This document shows positions 53,661-63,444 of a stretch of DNA of 64,000 bases, piece by piece. The stretch lies in NCBI GenBank assembly GCA_963753105.1, contig CAVWBD010000001.1:930001-994000 (forward strand), given 5' to 3'. This DNA comes from SZUA-36 sp963753105 (lineage in GTDB: Bacteria; Pseudomonadota; Gammaproteobacteria; Xanthomonadales; SZUA-36). Position numbers and translations under genes: made by a program. The notes below the pieces were generated by a model that saw nothing but the letters and a program-made list of their open reading frames with translations, did not search any database and was not told the DNA's origin. Every line of letters begins with the position of its first letter. The first letter of the stretch is position 1.

Positions 53661-54068
53661 TTAAGGGTTCTGGGCTGCAATCGATACGTTGAAAACTCCC
53701 GCCTGGCGTGAAGCATCCATGACCTGGATCAAGGTATCGGTCTTGGATTCCTTGTCAGCCTGGATGACCACGGACCCTTGCGGGTTTTCAGCGTGGAGGC
53801 GTTCGATATTAGGACGTACCGAGCGGATGTCTATCATGCGCCGGTCAATCCAGATATCGTTATTCGCGCCAATGGCAATCAGGATATTAGCATTTTCCTT
53901 CTTGACAGCAGTGGCTGCATCCGGCCGGTTAACGTCGATACCGGCTTCCTTGACGAAAGTTGCGGTGACGATAAAGAAGATCAGCATGATGAATACCACG
54001 TCCAGCATGGGCGTGATATTGATTTCAGATTCTTCTTCGACCTGAGCCTGATTAAAAAATTGCTTCAT
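53661..54068 (-). CDS. exbD: ExbD/TolR family biopolymer transport protein
   Basis: 135 residues. One membrane helix with the proton-carrying Asp in INITPMLDVVFIMLIFFIVT, then a periplasmic domain (NIERLHAENPQGSVVIQADK). Works with the ExbB encoded before it and TonB after it. Confidence 0.95.
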   Translation of the reverse strand: MKQFFNQAQVEEESEINITPMLDVVFIMLIFFIVTATFVKEAGIDVNRPDAATAVKKENANILIAIGANNDIWIDRRMIDIRSVRPNIERLHAENPQGSVVIQADKESKTDTLIQVMDASRQAGVFNVSIAAQNP

Positions 54069-54091
54069 AAAAATTCTCCAGCGAAGCTAGA

Positions 54092-54631
54092 TCACCTGTT
54101 ACCTACGACAAGGTGATCTGCAAGCAGTTCACGTTCCCGGGCTGCTTTACGTTGTAAATAGGTTGCCATTGCGACCCCGGAAAGGGCAGCCACCATCCCG
54201 GCCATTGTCGGGATGGTGGCCTTGGATACACCGGAAGCCATGGAACGGGGGTTACCCGAACCGGAAATGGCCATCACCTCGAATACTTCGACCATGCCGG
54301 TCACCGTGCCCAGCAATCCGAGCAGCGGGCACAGTGCGACACAGGTCTGTATCAGAGGGATGTTACGTTCCACTTGCGCGGAAACCTGCGAGATCAAGCG
54401 GGTGCGGATCTGGTGCGCGTTCCATGATTTATGGTCGGCGCGCGCTTCCCACAGTTGTTGGGCGTTCAGGGCCAGGCGTTTATGGCCCGTCTTGAGGTAA
54501 ACCAGCCGTTCAACAATGAGAATCCACATGAACAAGGTCAGGATGCCGATAACAAACAGCACGTTCCCGCCGAGTTCGATGAAATCCCGGATGGTCTCTA
54601 AGGCAGGCAGATAGTAATAAATCTGATCCAT
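54092..54631 (-). CDS. exbB: ExbB / MotA-TolQ-ExbB proton channel family protein
   Basis: 179 residues with three membrane helices. Typical segments: VLFVIGILTLFMWILIVERLVYL, and the channel helices LLGLLGTVTGMVEVFEVMAI and PTMAGMVAALSGVAMATYL with the conserved Thr and Gly. It forms the proton channel with ExbD. It is the second ExbB-like gene of the operon, short and without the coiled-coil extension seen in its neighbour. Confidence 0.95.
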   Translation of the reverse strand: MDQIYYYLPALETIRDFIELGGNVLFVIGILTLFMWILIVERLVYLKTGHKRLALNAQQLWEARADHKSWNAHQIRTRLISQVSAQVERNIPLIQTCVALCPLLGLLGTVTGMVEVFEVMAISGSGNPRSMASGVSKATIPTMAGMVAALSGVAMATYLQRKAARERELLADHLVVGNR

Positions 54632-54659
54632 GAGTTGTCTACCCTATACGGTTGACCAA

Positions 54660-56021
54660 TTAACCTTCTGCACGCTCGGCAAGCATGCCGGCGGCTTCTT
54701 CCTGAAGGATCTGGGTCAGTCGCCTGGCCCGGCTGGCAACCAGCGTGTGCAGAAATACCGTCGGAATGGCGACGCACAGACCCAGAACGGTGGTGACCAG
54801 TGCGGTTGAGATACCGCCGGCCATCAGTTTCGGATCACCAGCACCATACAGCGTAATGGCCTGGAAGGTCACGATCATACCGGTAACCGTACCCAACAGA
54901 CCGAGCAACGGTGCGACAACGGAAATAATCTTCAACAACGGCAACATGGCATTGAACTTCGGCGTCTCCCTGAGGATAGCCTCACCAAGCCGCAGCTCGA
55001 CGGTTTCAATATCACCGCCTTCAGTTTCCTTGGCAACCAGCAGGACACGGCCAAGCGGGTTGCTGGATTTGGGCTGATCGAAGTTCTTCATCTGCCGTCT
55101 GACCTTGGCGCTAATAGCTGACAGGGCCAGTACACGCCAGATTGCGATCAACACACCGAAGAAACCGAGAGTGATGATGACGTAACCAACCGTCTTACCT
55201 TGTGCGATACGTTCGGTCAAGCTCGGTGATTGCACCAGCAGTCCAAGCAACTGGCCACGGGTCGGGTCAAGACCGACGGGGTGCAGACCGGAGCTTGCGC
55301 TGGTCAGCGGTTCGATACGGCCGGTGTAACGGCTCTGCGGCTGGCGCTGCAGTTCGACCAGGCGGCCGGTTTCGGGTACGTATTCCAGGTACTTCTCGCC
55401 GGAGACGACGTTAAAGGTACCGATACGGGTAACGTCCTGCTGCTGTTCCACGCCAGTAGCGTCAACAACGTTGGTGGAGAAAGTGGTGATTTTTCCACTT
55501 TCGGTCATTTCACGCTGCAGTTCAAACCAAAAGCGTTCAATTTCTTCCATCTTAGGCAGACGGTTCGAAGAACCCATCTTTTTGGCCAGTGCGAGCAGGA
55601 AGTCGTTTCGATCCGTGAACTGCACGTTGGTGACCGAGTTCTCGAAGTTACCGCGTGCGTCGCCAGCGCCCTGCTGCAGAACACCAAACAGTTCTTTCAA
55701 GCCACCGAGGCGTTCCTGGAAGGCTTGTTCGAGGTTGATGATACGTACATCATTGTCTTCAAACTGCTTCTCCAGGCGGGCGGAAAGGTCTTCCTGACGC
55801 TTCTGCTCTGCTTTTTCGGCGTTCAGCCGGCGGGTCTGGTCGGACCGGTTGGCACGGAATTCGTCCAGCCTGGCCTGGTTTTCGGCGGCGTCGGAAACGC
55901 GGCCGGACTTGACCTGCTGCAGGAGTTCATCCAGTGAAACAGCAGTAGCCGCCTGAGCGGATATGGTGCAAGCCAGCAACAGGCCGCTGGCGAGGCCAAT
56001 TTTCTTGATTATGCTAATCAT
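54660..56021 (-). CDS. Long ExbB-like protein with periplasmic coiled-coil (TtpC-like)
   Basis: 453 residues. A signal peptide (SGLLLACTISAQA) is followed by a coiled-coil region (about residues 30-110, ENQARLDEFRANRSDQTRRL), a mixed periplasmic domain, a membrane helix (GYVIITLGFFGVLIAIWRVL) and a MotA/TolQ/ExbB domain (PLLGLLGTVTGMIVTFQAIT; GISTALVTTVLGLCVAIPTV). This layout is that of TtpC, needed for TonB2-type transport in Vibrio. Its start overlaps the DUF3450 stop by 4 bases. Intact. Confidence 0.9.
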   Translation of the reverse strand: MISIIKKIGLASGLLLACTISAQAATAVSLDELLQQVKSGRVSDAAENQARLDEFRANRSDQTRRLNAEKAEQKRQEDLSARLEKQFEDNDVRIINLEQAFQERLGGLKELFGVLQQGAGDARGNFENSVTNVQFTDRNDFLLALAKKMGSSNRLPKMEEIERFWFELQREMTESGKITTFSTNVVDATGVEQQQDVTRIGTFNVVSGEKYLEYVPETGRLVELQRQPQSRYTGRIEPLTSASSGLHPVGLDPTRGQLLGLLVQSPSLTERIAQGKTVGYVIITLGFFGVLIAIWRVLALSAISAKVRRQMKNFDQPKSSNPLGRVLLVAKETEGGDIETVELRLGEAILRETPKFNAMLPLLKIISVVAPLLGLLGTVTGMIVTFQAITLYGAGDPKLMAGGISTALVTTVLGLCVAIPTVFLHTLVASRARRLTQILQEEAAGMLAERAEG

Positions 56022-56806
56022 TGTACTGCCCTCGTCGGAGCTGCGACCGGTACGACAAGCAAGTCCGGAGCAACCTGCTTACGTGCGATCTTGAGGCCAT
56101 CCGCAACCTGCGCCTTGTATGTCGCAGGCGGAAGTTCTACGAATGCACCAGCGTCTGCGTCCCACGCACCCGTGGTGGCTCCGCCGACCGTCTGGTACAT
56201 CAGGGCGATACGCCCGATACGCAGGAAGTCCACTTCGATCTGGTTACCATTGATTTCCGTTGAGCCCTTGTAGGCCTCAATGGTACGACCGTAGTCGTTC
56301 TCGATTTGGTAACCTTCGATGACGTGGCGGAATTTCTCAGCCGCGGTCACGTCGGAACGCTCCAGCGTTTCGCGTAGACGTTCGATACGCTCGGTACGTT
56401 CTTTCATCAGGAAAGGTATATCGAGTTGGATAAACCCTTCCAGAGCGTCAACCATGCGGGTCATCAGGGGGACAATCTGTCTCTCAATGAGTGCAACGTT
56501 GCTGATGGATTCCGACAAAGCATTCATTTCAGCTTCCTGGTTCCGGATCTGCGTTTGCAACAGGGCATTGTAGATACGTAGTCCATCCACGACCTTGGTT
56601 ACGGCGCGGTAGTCGTTTACGATTTTTTCGGTCTGATCTGCAACCGAATCAACCTGTTTTTGCGCAGTCGCGTTGGCGTCTGCACGGCTCTCGCCTTCCT
56701 GCATGACTTCACTGATGCCCGCTGCAAAAGCCTGTGTGGACAGGCCTGCAACTGCAAAGATGAAGACAGAGGAGATTAGGCAGGTAATCTTTCTATTGTT
56801 TAACAT
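56018..56806 (-). CDS. DUF3450 family periplasmic protein
   Basis: 262 residues from ATG 56806, where the signal peptide begins (ITCLISSVFIFAVAGLS, cleaved near AFAAG). The mature part is helical and coiled-coil-like (IVNDYRAVTKVVDGLRIYNA; LQTQIRNQEAEMNALSESIS), followed by QLDIPFLMKERTERIERLRE, a stretch highly typical of DUF3450, and a beta-rich end. First gene of the TonB/TtpC operon, as in other marine gammaproteobacteria. Function is not settled; the context suggests a link between TtpC and the cell wall. Confidence 0.9.
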   Translation of the reverse strand: MLNNRKITCLISSVFIFAVAGLSTQAFAAGISEVMQEGESRADANATAQKQVDSVADQTEKIVNDYRAVTKVVDGLRIYNALLQTQIRNQEAEMNALSESISNVALIERQIVPLMTRMVDALEGFIQLDIPFLMKERTERIERLRETLERSDVTAAEKFRHVIEGYQIENDYGRTIEAYKGSTEINGNQIEVDFLRIGRIALMYQTVGGATTGAWDADAGAFVELPPATYKAQVADGLKIARKQVAPDLLVVPVAAPTRAVQ

Positions 56807-56886
56807 GCTTCGTCTCAATGGCTTTGAAAAAAGTGTTGGTCAAAAAATAATCACTCGGGGTTGAATATACTACCAGACGGGACACT

Positions 56887-57144
56887 CTATATATAGTGCG
56901 AACTTCCGTCAATTAATATGTTAATCGCGTAAATCACTCGAAGTGTCTCTTCCGGTTCCACGGGGATGCGAGCAGTCGAAAAATCAATCAGATATTGTCG
57001 TTTTAGCGATCTGACCAGAGCCCGGGTTTCTCACACCTGCCGTGCCACGTGCTCGAGAAACCTGCTTATTTTATCAATGTATCCATCGGTGGAGACGGAC
57101 CAGGTACGGTTAATTGCGCGTTTTCCCACACTGAATACACTCAT
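56887..57144 (-). other. Possible small ORF interrupted by an in-frame TGA
   Basis: On the minus strand ATG 57142-57144 opens 37 codons (MSVFSVGKRAINRTWSVSTD...) to TGA at 57031-57033. The same frame then stays open for 47 more codons, with protein-like content (ETRALVRSLKRQYLIDF; RIPVEPEETLRVIYAINI), to TAG at 56887-56889. One substitution, for example TGA to TGG, would give an 85-residue protein. I do not recognise it. This region of 348 bases between the DUF3450 gene and the anion transporter has nothing else I can name. Confidence 0.35.
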
Positions 57145-57166
57145 GAATTTACCATTTTTGGGCTAT

Positions 57167-58996
57167 TTATAAACCGTAGGCCCAGATCAGGACACTACTC
57201 AGTATCAACCAGGTAACCAGCGCCAGTGGTATGCCGACGCGTACAAAATCACTGAATTTATAACCACCCGCATTCATGATCAGTATATTGGTCTGGTAGG
57301 CCATCGGTGTGGCAAAACTGAGGTTTGCACCGAACATGACAGCCAGTACAAAGGGCTCCAGGGGCAGTCCGAGACGTTGTGCGATGCCGATAGCGATCGG
57401 TGTGCCGATAACGGCTGCGGCGTTGTTGGAAACCACGTTGGTCAACACCCCCATCATCAACATCAGGCCCATCAATACAACCGCCGGTGGCGCACCAAAA
57501 GTGATATACACGAACAGGTTGGCCAGGTAATCCGCGCCACCGGTCTTGAGCAGGGCTGCGCCCATGGCCAGCGAGGAAACGATGATCAGGATGACCTGGG
57601 TGCTCAGCGCGTTCATGGCGTCCTTCCAGTTCAGGCAACCGGTCAGGATCAGGACCAGGCAGCCCAACAGGGCGCTGATTTCAATCGGCATGACACGCAT
57701 GGCCGCCAGCGCGACCACGCCTACGATAACCAACAGTGCAATAGGCGCCTTGCGTGGCATCGGCAGGTTGATGCTGCCGTCAAGGATCAAGAAATCGGGG
57801 CTTTGTTTGAGCTCCGCCAGGTTCTGCAACGTGGATTGCACCAGCAGGACATCGCCGGACCGCAGACGGGTCTCGTCCAGCCCGGGGGATTCCCGTTCTT
57901 CCATGCCTTCAAAGCGATTGAAGGCCAGCAAGCGCAGGTTGAAACGCGACATCAGTCCCGCGTTGCCAATACGTACCCCGTTGAGCCGGGAAGCAGGCGT
58001 GATGGCCACTTCGGCGATTTGCTGGCCCTCGGCTGACAAGGGGTGGCTGGCATCAACCGCGTGTTCTGCAGTGTAGAGTGTGCCACCCAGGATGCGGGCG
58101 TACTCCCTGAGATTTTGCTGGGTATCGCTGGTTGTCAGGCGGTCACCCTCGCGCAGTTTCACATCGGGCAGGGGATTGATGTACACGCCCTTACCGCGCT
58201 GGATGGTTTCCACGTTGATCGTTTCACCGGCGCGGGTGATGGCATCGGCGAGTGAACGCCCCACCATCGGACTTTGTTTGTTGAGCTTGATCTGGGCGGT
58301 GTAGACCCTCGAGACGCCCCGGTTCATCGGCGGTGTACGTTTTGGCAGGATGCGCGGAGCAATCAGCCACAGGTACAGAATCGCTACGAAACCAGCAATC
58401 AGCGCCGGGCCGACAAAATCAAACATGTTGAACCGGTCCATACCCATGTCGGCAGCTACATTGACGACCAGCAGGTTGGTCGAAGTACCGATCGTCGTTG
58501 CCATGCCACCCACGATGCTGGCAAAACCCATCGGTATCAGGCTGTGTGATGGGGGCACTCCGGTTTTTACTGCTACACCGATTAATATCGGCAGCATCAG
58601 TACGACGATCGGGGTGTTATTGATAAACGCACTGAGAAAAGCCGTGAGCAGCAGGGTCAACAACAGCGAAATTGCCGGGTTACGCCGGAACGACTTGGCC
58701 AGCAAACGTCCAACGGGCTCCAGTGCACCGGTGCTGATCAGGCCCTGGCCAACGATCATCAACGCAGACACGGCCACCAGCGCCCGGTTGCCAAAACCGA
58801 GGAAAAAATCGCTGGGCGACAGTACTTCGCCATCAGCCTCGAAGGGAAACAGCTGGAAGCCGGTTGCCAGCACGACCAGTACGACCAGGGCTGTGGTCTC
58901 GAGCGGGATATTCTCGCGAGCAAACAATACCAGCGCCACCACGATCATGATCATCACGGCCAGTGCGTGCATGTTGGGCAAGGCAAGTTCAAGCAT
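57167..58996 (-). CDS. SLC13/DASS family transporter with two RCK_C (TrkA-C) domains
   Basis: 609 residues. Two blocks of membrane helices (residues 1-215 and 410-609) surround two soluble TrkA-C-like domains (about 220-300 and 310-395: AQIKLNKQSPMVGRSLADAI; LRLLAFNRFEG). Substrate/Na+ motifs of the family: INNTPIVVLMLP with IGTSTNLLVVN in the first half and VSNNAAAVIGTP with TPMAYQTN in the second. These proteins carry di/tricarboxylates or sulfate with Na+; the TrkA-C-containing group is often annotated as a sulfate or anion permease. The substrate cannot be fixed. Single gene, intact. Confidence 0.88.
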   Translation of the reverse strand: MLELALPNMHALAVMIMIVVALVLFARENIPLETTALVVLVVLATGFQLFPFEADGEVLSPSDFFLGFGNRALVAVSALMIVGQGLISTGALEPVGRLLAKSFRRNPAISLLLTLLLTAFLSAFINNTPIVVLMLPILIGVAVKTGVPPSHSLIPMGFASIVGGMATTIGTSTNLLVVNVAADMGMDRFNMFDFVGPALIAGFVAILYLWLIAPRILPKRTPPMNRGVSRVYTAQIKLNKQSPMVGRSLADAITRAGETINVETIQRGKGVYINPLPDVKLREGDRLTTSDTQQNLREYARILGGTLYTAEHAVDASHPLSAEGQQIAEVAITPASRLNGVRIGNAGLMSRFNLRLLAFNRFEGMEERESPGLDETRLRSGDVLLVQSTLQNLAELKQSPDFLILDGSINLPMPRKAPIALLVIVGVVALAAMRVMPIEISALLGCLVLILTGCLNWKDAMNALSTQVILIIVSSLAMGAALLKTGGADYLANLFVYITFGAPPAVVLMGLMLMMGVLTNVVSNNAAAVIGTPIAIGIAQRLGLPLEPFVLAVMFGANLSFATPMAYQTNILIMNAGGYKFSDFVRVGIPLALVTWLILSSVLIWAYGL

Positions 58997-59161
58997 TAAC
59001 AGGCCCTATTGTTGCGTCAGGCGGATAGCAGTGTAACTCATCCACGTGGTATTTCGCTCAATGGTTTTCCCCGGCTGAGCCTGCATGATCCTGCTTGCCA
59101 GTGCTGGGCGTCTGTCATATGCTGCCTGCGTTTCCCGATAGTTCCCCACAGGTGCTTATCT

Positions 59162-60044
59162 TTGCAAGGCAAATATTATTTAGTCAATTTTGACCCCGTC
59201 GCGGTATCCATCGGACCGTTGGATATCCACTGGTACGGCGTTATGTACCTGCTCGCATTCCTGGCTTTCTGGTGGCTTGGCAACCACCGCGCCATGCACC
59301 AGCCCTGGCGTGGCTGGAGCAGGCAGGATGTCAGCGACGTGCTGTTTTACGGCATGCTCGGCGTGATTGCCGGCGGGCGTATCGGTTACATGCTGTTCTA
59401 TGGTTCCGAGTTGTTGTTGCAGAATCCGCTGTCGATATTCCGCGTGTGGGACGGTGGCATGTCATTCCACGGTGGTTTACTGGGCGTGATGGTGGCCATG
59501 GCCTGGTTTGCGCGGCGCACCCGCAGGTCTTTCTGGCAGGTGGCGGATTTCGTCGCCCCGATGGTGCCGCTGGGGCTGGCTTTCGGACGCCTGGGTAATT
59601 TTATCGGTGGTGAGTTGTGGGGCCGGTTGAGCGATGTGCCGTGGGCGATGATTTTTGCCAAGTCGACCGGTTTCAGACCCGGTGAAGAATGCGGCGCTGA
59701 TCGAGGCCTGGCAATCCGGGACACTGGATCACCTTGCCCGGCATCCCAGCCAGTTGTACCAGGCCGGATTGGAGGGCCTGGCCTTGTTCCTGATCCTGAT
59801 GTGGTATTCCGCCAAACCGCGACCACGGGCGGCGGTATCCGGCCTGTTCCTGCTGGGTTACGGCTTTTTCAGGTTGATCGCGGAATTTTTCCGGCAACCG
59901 GACGAGCACATCGGATTCCTGGTGCTGCATTGGCTGACCATGGGTATGCTGTTGTCTTTGCCAATGATCGCGGCGGGTTTGATCATCATGTTTTTTGCTT
60001 ACCAATTCGATCCACGACACGGAAGGGCTAATCCCAAGTCATGA
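59162..60044 (+). CDS. lgt: Prolipoprotein diacylglyceryl transferase, one frameshift
   Basis: About 294 codons from TTG 59162 (QGKYYLVNFDPVAVSIGPLD). It adds diacylglycerol to the lipobox Cys of prolipoproteins in the inner membrane. Motifs: VWDGGMSFHGGLLG with the catalytic-region His, GRLGNFIGGELWGR (the Lgt signature), and HPSQLYQAGLEGL. One extra T in GGTTTC near 59669 breaks the frame; corrected, it reads KSTGSDPVKNAALIEAW. Its stop overlaps the thyA ATG (ATGA), the classical lgt-thyA order. The lipobox-bearing proteins of this window (for example the M48 protease) would be its clients. Confidence 0.95.
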
Positions 60045-60874
60045 AAAACTACCTGCAGCTTTTGAGCGATATCCTGGAAAAAGGCGCCCGCAAAGAAGAC
60101 CGGACCGGCACCGGCACCATCAGCCTGTTCGGTTACCAGATGCGCTTTGACCTGGCTGACGGGTTCCCCTGCGTGACGACCAAGAAACTGCACCTGCGTT
60201 CCATCATCCATGAGTTACTGTGGTTCCTGAAGGGCGATACCAATATCGCCTACCTGAAAGAAAACGGCGTGTCGATCTGGGATGAGTGGGCGGATGAGGA
60301 CGGTAACCTGGGACCCGTCTATGGTGCCCAGTGGCGTGACTGGCCGGCTCCGGATGGCCGGCACATAGACCAGGTCAAACAGTTGCTGGATGACCTGAGA
60401 AACAAACCGCATTCGCGCCGGCATGTCATTTCTGCGTGGAACCCGGCAGTTCTGCCGGACGAGTCACACAGCCCGCAGCAAAACGCCACGGAGGGTCTGC
60501 AGGCCCTGCCGCCGTGCCACATGATGTTCCAGTTCCACGTGGCCAATAACCGCCTCAGTTGCCAGATGTACCAGCGCAGCGCGGACGTGTTCCTCGGGGT
60601 ACCGTTCAATATTGCCTCTTACGCGCTGCTGACCATGATGATCGCGCAAGTCGTGGACCTGGAACCCGGTGATTTCATCATTTCCCTGGGTGACGTGCAT
60701 ATCTACCTGAACCACCTTGAGCAGGTGCGCACACAGCTTGAGAGGGAACCTTTCCCATTACCGTTCATGCAGATCAATCCGGACAGAAAAGACCTGTTCG
60801 AATTCGTTTACGAGGATTTTGAACTGCAGGACTACCGGTGCCACCCTGCGATTAAAGCGCCCATCGCTGTGTGA
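60041..60874 (+). CDS. thyA: Thymidylate synthase
   Basis: 277 residues. Makes dTMP from dUMP with methylenetetrahydrofolate. N-terminal RTGTGTISLFGYQMRFDL (Arg for phosphate), catalytic Cys about 159 in LPPCHMMFQFHV, then QRSADVFLGVPFNIASYALL and GDVHIYLNH. Intact. Coupled to lgt by an ATGA overlap and followed 13 bases later by folA, which regenerates the folate it oxidises. Confidence 0.98.
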   Translation: MKNYLQLLSDILEKGARKEDRTGTGTISLFGYQMRFDLADGFPCVTTKKLHLRSIIHELLWFLKGDTNIAYLKENGVSIWDEWADEDGNLGPVYGAQWRDWPAPDGRHIDQVKQLLDDLRNKPHSRRHVISAWNPAVLPDESHSPQQNATEGLQALPPCHMMFQFHVANNRLSCQMYQRSADVFLGVPFNIASYALLTMMIAQVVDLEPGDFIISLGDVHIYLNHLEQVRTQLEREPFPLPFMQINPDRKDLFEFVYEDFELQDYRCHPAIKAPIAV

Positions 60875-60887
60875 AGGCCGGGCCGGC

Positions 60888-61392
60888 ATGAAAAAACAGA
60901 TCACGCTTAATTGCTGCACTGGGCAAGAACAGGGCGATCGGGCTGGATGGCAAGATGCCCTGGCACTTGCCGGCGGAATTACAGCACTTCAAGCGTACCA
61001 CCATGGGCAAAGCCCTGGTGATGGGACGCAAGACCTGGCAGGCCATTGGCCGGCCCCTGCCGGGACGCCAGAACATCGTCGTCAGCCGCGACCCCGGGTT
61101 TCAAGCCACTGGTATTGAAGTCGCGGGCTCGCTGGCCCAGGCCATTGAAATTGCAAGCAGCGAGCAGATCATGATTATTGGCGGTGGCCAGCTGTATGCC
61201 CTGGCATTGCCATTGGCCAGCCGGATGGTGCTGACGATGATCGATATCGAAGCCCGGGCAGATACCTGGTTCCCCGAATGGGACGGTACGCAGTGGCAAC
61301 AGACCGCGGAGCAGCGGTATGAAGCAAATGACGAGAATCCGCTTGCTTACAGCATCATCGAATTAAGCCGTATCTCCTCATCATCCGCATAG
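60888..61392 (+). CDS. folA: Dihydrofolate reductase, one frameshift
   Basis: About 168 codons from ATG 60888. An extra A near 60908 breaks the start; corrected, it reads MKKQITLIAALGKNRAIG, the family's normal N-terminus. Further motifs: the catalytic region GLDGKMPWHLPAELQHFKRT, VMGRKTWQAIGRPLPGRQN and IMIIGGGQLYALAL. It reduces dihydrofolate made by ThyA. Ends 9 bases before the end of the converging apaH. Confidence 0.95.
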
Positions 61393-61401
61393 CAGGCAAA
61401 A

Positions 61402-62218
61402 CTATTTCCGTGTGCATTTGACCTGGTACAGGGTCCGGTCTTCCAGTCGCACCGCGCTGAGTCTTGCCACCCCAGACACAGCCCGAGTCCAGCGATAGAT
61501 AGCGTTTCTTGACGCGTAGGCCGAGAGCCGCCCAGTGCCCGAAGGCCACGGTCACGTCACGGGTCAAGCGGTGCTTGTGTTTGAACCACGGCTTGTAGCC
61601 ATCCGGTTGACTGCCCGGTGGGCCGGATGCCTCGAACAGCCCACGGCCTTCTTCGTCACAGAATCGCAAGCGGGTCAGAATATTGGCGATCAGGCGCAGT
61701 CGCTTCCAGCCGGTACGGTCATCACGCCAACGCCGCGGCCGGTTACCGTACATGCGGCGCAAAAACTCGCCACGCTGTTCAGATTGCAGGATGGTGGAAA
61801 CTTCCTGGCCGAGACTAACGGCCATTTGCGCATCCCATTGCGGTATGACGCCGGCATGAACGCGTAGTAACTGGTGCTCTTGCGAGAAGCAGGCCAGGGG
61901 TTGGCTGCAAAGCCAGTCCAGTATTGAGTCGCAATCCGGGTCGTTGATGATGGCATTGAACTCGAAATTTCCCGATCTTCCGTCCGGGTTGCGTTCGTGT
62001 GTCGCCAACAGGTGCAGGTCGTGGTTGCCGAGACTGACGCTGACGGATTGCCCCAGGCTCCTGAGCAGTTTCAGCACCTGCAGGGACTGCCCACCACGAT
62101 TGACCAGGTCGCCGCACAGCCATAAATCGTCATTTGCCTGGTCATAATTGATTTTCTGCAGCAAAGCCTGCAGGGAATCATAACAACCCTGGATATCGCC
62201 GATCAGGTATGTGGACAT
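61402..62218 (-). CDS. apaH: Symmetrical diadenosine tetraphosphatase, frameshift near C-terminus
   Basis: About 271 codons from ATG 62218. A metallophosphatase that cuts Ap4A to two ADP: YLIGDIQGCYDSLQALL, LWLCGDLVNRGGQSL and VSLGNHDLHLLA are the metal motifs, with LRVHAGVIPQWD later. The written frame runs on to 61355 and overlaps folA. One extra base near 61462 explains this; corrected, the tail reads LSAVRLEDRTLYQVKCTRK and stops at 61402, clear of folA. Order apaH after apaG and rsmA is the usual one. Confidence 0.95.
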
Positions 62219-62235
62219 TTGTTACTGGAACCCGC

Positions 62236-62598
62236 TTAATGCAAGGGTGCATCCGGGCTGTGCAATGTGAACTCCGGGATCTCGGCGCGGAATGAATGAC
62301 CGTCCTCGGTGACAAAACCGTATGAACCGCGCATGGAGCCCATCGGCGTCGGGATCAGTGCACCGCTGGTGTAGCTGTAGGATTTGCCCGGTGCCAGTTC
62401 CGGGTTTTCGCCGATGACGCCCTCACCGATCACCTCTTCGACCGAGCCGTCCGCGTGGGTGATGATCCAGTGGCGGTTGCGCAGCGTAATGTTGTGCTCG
62501 GATTGGTTGGTGATGGATATCGTGTAGGCAAAGGCAAACTTGTCCTCGTGTTGGCCGAGGAACTTGGGTTGTGCGATGACGTGTACGGGTATTTTCAT
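62236..62598 (-). CDS. apaG: ApaG family protein
   Basis: 120 residues, a single immunoglobulin-like beta domain: FAYTISITNQSEHNITLRNR, HWIITHADG, GVIGENPELAPGKSYSYTSG and GSMRGSYGF. The function is not settled; in some bacteria it is linked to Co2+/Mg2+ handling. Lies between rsmA and apaH as usual. ATG 62598 is used; an ATG one codon upstream is also possible. Confidence 0.96.
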   Translation of the reverse strand: MKIPVHVIAQPKFLGQHEDKFAFAYTISITNQSEHNITLRNRHWIITHADGSVEEVIGEGVIGENPELAPGKSYSYTSGALIPTPMGSMRGSYGFVTEDGHSFRAEIPEFTLHSPDAPLH

Positions 62599-62619
62599 CA
62601 ACAGACCCTGCTATCCTGG

Positions 62620-63411
62620 TTACGCCCCCCGCGCATGATACGACAGACTTCGCGCGAGTGTGGCAAATTGCGACAGGCTGAGTTGTTCGGCCCGGCAGGC
62701 AGGATCAATACCTGCCGCGCTGATTTGCTCGGCCGTGAACAGCTTGCGCAGGCTGTTGCGTATTGTTTTGCGGCGTTGGGAAAAGGCTGCTGCGACAACA
62801 CGTTCAAGGTCTTTCAACGATCCTGCGTCAGCCCTGGGTGCTGCCAGGGGGGTAAGACGCACGATGCTGGAAACTACCGCGGGCACGGGTGAGAAACTTT
62901 CCGGGGCCACGTCGAACAGCGGGGTGACGTCACAGCGGTAAGCGGTCATGACCGAGAGCCGTCCGTAGGTGCGGCTGCCCGGGGAGGCCGCCATGCGGTC
63001 CACGACTTCTTTCTGCAACATGAAATGCATATCCCGGATCTGCCGGTGCCATTGCAATACGTGGAAAATCAGCGGTGTTGATATGTTGTACGGCAGGTTG
63101 CCGATCAGCCTGAACGGGCGCCCCCCGGTAATGTCTGCCAAATCGGCCTTGAGGGCATCACATGCATGGACGGTGACATTTTCATGGTTGGAGAATTGAT
63201 CCTCCAGCCTGGCCACCAGGTCCCGGTCAATTTCGACCAGGTGCAGTTCGGCGCCGCTTGCCAGCAACGGGCGTGTCAGTGCCGCCTGGCCCGGACCGAT
63301 CTCTACCAGTAAATCCGATGCCTGTGGTGCAATACAGGCAACGATACGTTCAATCACCCGGTCATCGTGCAGAAAATTCTGACCAAAGCGCTTGCGTGGC
63401 CGGTGTTTCAT
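62620..63411 (-). CDS. rsmA: 16S rRNA dimethyladenosine transferase RsmA/KsgA
   Basis: 263 residues. Dimethylates the two adjacent adenosines in the last 16S helix during ribosome assembly. N-terminus RKRFGQNFLHDDRVIERIVA, SAM motif VEIGPGQAALTRPLL, and the catalytic NLPYNIST, then LMLQKEV-type segment (HFMLQKEVVDRM) and the C-terminal QRRKTIRNSL. Intact, next after pdxA. Confidence 0.97.
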   Translation of the reverse strand: MKHRPRKRFGQNFLHDDRVIERIVACIAPQASDLLVEIGPGQAALTRPLLASGAELHLVEIDRDLVARLEDQFSNHENVTVHACDALKADLADITGGRPFRLIGNLPYNISTPLIFHVLQWHRQIRDMHFMLQKEVVDRMAASPGSRTYGRLSVMTAYRCDVTPLFDVAPESFSPVPAVVSSIVRLTPLAAPRADAGSLKDLERVVAAAFSQRRKTIRNSLRKLFTAEQISAAGIDPACRAEQLSLSQFATLARSLSYHARGA

Positions 63412-63444
63412 CGGCTGTGCATTACCGGTTTACCGACAGCCTGG

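Noticed and set aside
57031..57033. Selenocysteine codon in the small ORF
   Set aside because: No SECIS-like hairpin is evident after the TGA and the flanking sequence does not resemble a known selenoprotein.
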